DNA of 7,201 bases from MGR-bin208 sp043779285 (GTDB lineage Bacteria; Bacteroidota; Bacteroidia; Chitinophagales; Chitinophagaceae). The position numbers and the translations under genes are program-made. Location: NCBI GenBank assembly GCA_043779285.1, contig JAYWEL010000245.1, positions 1 through 7,201 on the forward strand, in the 5' to 3' direction. The first letter of the stretch is position 1. Every line of letters begins with the position of its first letter. Under the pieces are notes generated by a model that was not told the DNA's origin, did not search any database, and saw only the letters and a program-made list of their open reading frames with translations. Positions 5,736 to 7,201 of the stretch are shown one piece after another.

Positions 5736-7201
5736 TTCTTAAAAATATCAAGGTATATTCTTTTGTTGCTATTATTTCTGATAATAGCAATATTTCTATT
5801 TGTCAGATCCGACTTTGGTCAAAACTGGCTGACCCATCAGGTTACAAAAAAGCTGTCGGCTGATTTAAAAAATAAAATCCATATTGGACATATTTCCCTT
5901 TCCATTTTTAACAAACTGGGAATTGAAGAAATCCTGGTTGAAGATCAGCAAAGGGATACTTTATTATATGCCGGCAGTATCCATGTTAGAATTACAGATT
6001 GGTTTTTTATAAAGGATAAAGTCGAACTGAAATATATTGGCTTGGAGAATGCTGTCATCAAGCTGCATCGATCCGATTCTGTCTGGAATTACAAATTCCT
6101 GGAAGATTATTTTACCACTTCTTCATCGTCCAAAAAAAACAGTTCCGTTATTGAATATGATCTGAAAAAAATTGAATTTAAAAACGTTTCATTTACACAG
6201 GAAGACGAATGGCTGAGCAGGGATATGACAGTTAATTTATCATCCTTAATATTGGATACCAAAGAAGGTAATATTACTAAAAAAATGATCGATATTAATT
6301 CATTGAAAATTGTTGATCCTGTATTTTCTATATATGATTATCCTAAAAAAGCCCCCTCCAAATTAAAACCAAAGGCCAAATCAGATGAAGAATTAAACCT
6401 GGCCAAAATTGTTTTGAAATGGAACCCCCATGGATGGAAAATAAAAATTGCAAAAATTGATATCGTTAACGGCATATTTAAAAACGATAAAAAAACAAAC
6501 TCATTACCCTATACTTATTTTGATGCCAATCATTTTGAATTTAAAAAAATAGATGCCCAGTTCCGGGATATGCAAATACTAAACGATAGTATTACATCCA
6601 AGCTACACATTAAAGCAATAGAGCGAAGTGGGTTTGAAGTAAAATCGTTAAAAGCCAATGTTAAATTTCATCCTAAAATGATGGAATTTTCGAATCTTGA
6701 ATTGCGAACCCCAAATAGTGTTTTGAAGAGTTATTTCGCCATGCATTTTCATGATTTCAGCGATATGAATGACTTTATTCATAAAGTAAAAATGAATGCT
6801 GATTTTTCAGATGCTGAAATTGACAGTGACGATATTGCATTCTTTGCTCCTCAGGCAAAAACATGGAAAAGAAAAATTAAAATAGATGGAAAGATAAAAG
6901 GCTCGATAGATAATTTGAGTTCTAAAAACTTAAAAGTAATCGCCGGAAACGGAACCATTTTTAATGGCGAAGTTTCGATAAATGGCTTACCGGATATCCG
7001 CACTACTTTTGTTGATATTACGGCAAAGGAATTTAAAACTACTTATTCGGATGCCGTACGTTTTGTTCCTTCTTTAAATAAAATTTCAAGTCCTAATCTA
7101 AAAAAATTACAGTACGTAAATTTCAAAGGAAATCTCACTGGATTTTTTACCGACTTTGTAACCTACGGAACCATTCAAACGAGTTTAGGAACTGTTGTAG
7201 C
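5727..7201 (+). CDS. TamB/AsmA-like envelope protein (translocation/assembly module TamB), N-terminal part, runs off the right edge
   Basis: The frame is open from 5697 to the window end; about 491 codons from 5727 are visible, and relatives in this phylum usually exceed 1,400 residues. The product begins NKFLKISRY with a single membrane anchor (about residues 10-26, ILLLLLFLIIAIFLFV), then RSDFGQNWLTHQVTKKLS, HIGHISLSIFNKLGIEEILV, EDQQRDTLLYAGSI and ITDWFFIKDKVELKYIGLEN. These are typical of Bacteroidota TamB-like proteins, as is YVNFKGNLTGFFTDFVTYGT near the window end. Known relatives span the periplasm with a long beta groove and act in outer-membrane lipid transport or protein assembly; which role applies here is inferred only by family. 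No ATG or GTG occurs between the upstream in-frame stop (5694-5696) and the anchor. CTG 5727 (giving MNKFLK) is preferred, CTG 5721 is possible, and TTG 5763 or 5766 would cut into the membrane segment. A strong promoter lies at 5679-5709. Confidence 0.88.
   Translation, partial: MNKFLKISRYILLLLLFLIIAIFLFVRSDFGQNWLTHQVTKKLSADLKNKIHIGHISLSIFNKLGIEEILVEDQQRDTLLYAGSIHVRITDWFFIKDKVELKYIGLENAVIKLHRSDSVWNYKFLEDYFTTSSSSKKNSSVIEYDLKKIEFKNVSFTQEDEWLSRDMTVNLSSLILDTKEGNITKKMIDINSLKIVDPVFSIYDYPKKAPSKLKPKAKSDEELNLAKIVLKWNPHGWKIKIAKIDIVNGIFKNDKKTNSLPYTYFDANHFEFKKIDAQFRDMQILNDSITSKLHIKAIERSGFEVKSLKANVKFHPKMMEFSNLELRTPNSVLKSYFAMHFHDFSDMNDFIHKVKMNADFSDAEIDSDDIAFFAPQAKTWKRKIKIDGKIKGSIDNLSSKNLKVIAGNGTIFNGEVSINGLPDIRTTFVDITAKEFKTTYSDAVRFVPSLNKISSPNLKKLQYVNFKGNLTGFFTDFVTYGTIQTSLGTVV

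Noticed and set aside
1..7201. CRISPR arrays, tRNA genes, insertion sequences, or a defence or biosynthetic cluster
   Set aside because: No regularly spaced repeats, no cloverleaf-like sequence, no transposase or recombinase motif and no known defence domain were found on either strand; the genes present are ordinary envelope and metabolic families.

Overview
The window reads as a stretch of a Bacteroidota chromosome, probably from the Chitinophagia/Chitinophagaceae side of the phylum. This is an inference from gene types and style. The evidence is a type IX secretion (T9SS) type B C-terminal domain on a lectin/PKD surface protein, a TamB-like protein of the Bacteroidota kind, a PorT-like outer-membrane barrel, start codons without Shine-Dalgarno sequences, AT-rich spacers, and one promoter that fits the phylum's TTTG-N19-TAnnTTTG pattern exactly.

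Layout. Positions 1-180 hold the C-terminal end of a gene on the + strand that enters from outside the window (product not recognised). On the - strand lies a two-gene unit. It is read from a probable 43-residue secreted peptide (2422 down to 2291) into a 653-residue exported protein with an L-type lectin domain, PKD/Ig-like domains and a T9SS sorting domain (2232 down to 271). The divergent spacer of about 160 bases (2423-2583) contains a degenerate copy of the 3' end of the partial first gene. From 2584 everything is on the + strand: a gamma-glutamyltransferase predicted to be a lipoprotein (2584-4317), a DinB-superfamily DUF1572 protein 15 bases behind it (4333-4833), a small outer-membrane beta-barrel protein (4958-5611), and the first 491 or so codons of a TamB/AsmA-like protein that runs off the right edge (about 5727-7201).

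How the genes may work together. Most products belong to the cell envelope: a T9SS-secreted adhesin or glycan binder, a periplasmic gamma-glutamyl peptide hydrolase/transferase, an outer-membrane barrel, and a TamB-like protein of outer-membrane lipid or protein homeostasis. The gamma-glutamyltransferase and DUF1572 pair is plausibly one transcript and could touch low-molecular-weight thiol metabolism, but that link is only inferred.

I do not see a clear new defence or mobile system. The points most worth checking are these: the TamB-like gene has no ATG or GTG start that would keep its N-terminus, although a very good promoter sits just ahead of it; a 12-base perfect inverted repeat brackets that promoter and covers the likely start codon; an imperfect direct repeat flanks the lectin gene unit; and the tiny secreted peptide gene is unexplained. 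No tRNA, rRNA, CRISPR array or insertion sequence was seen.
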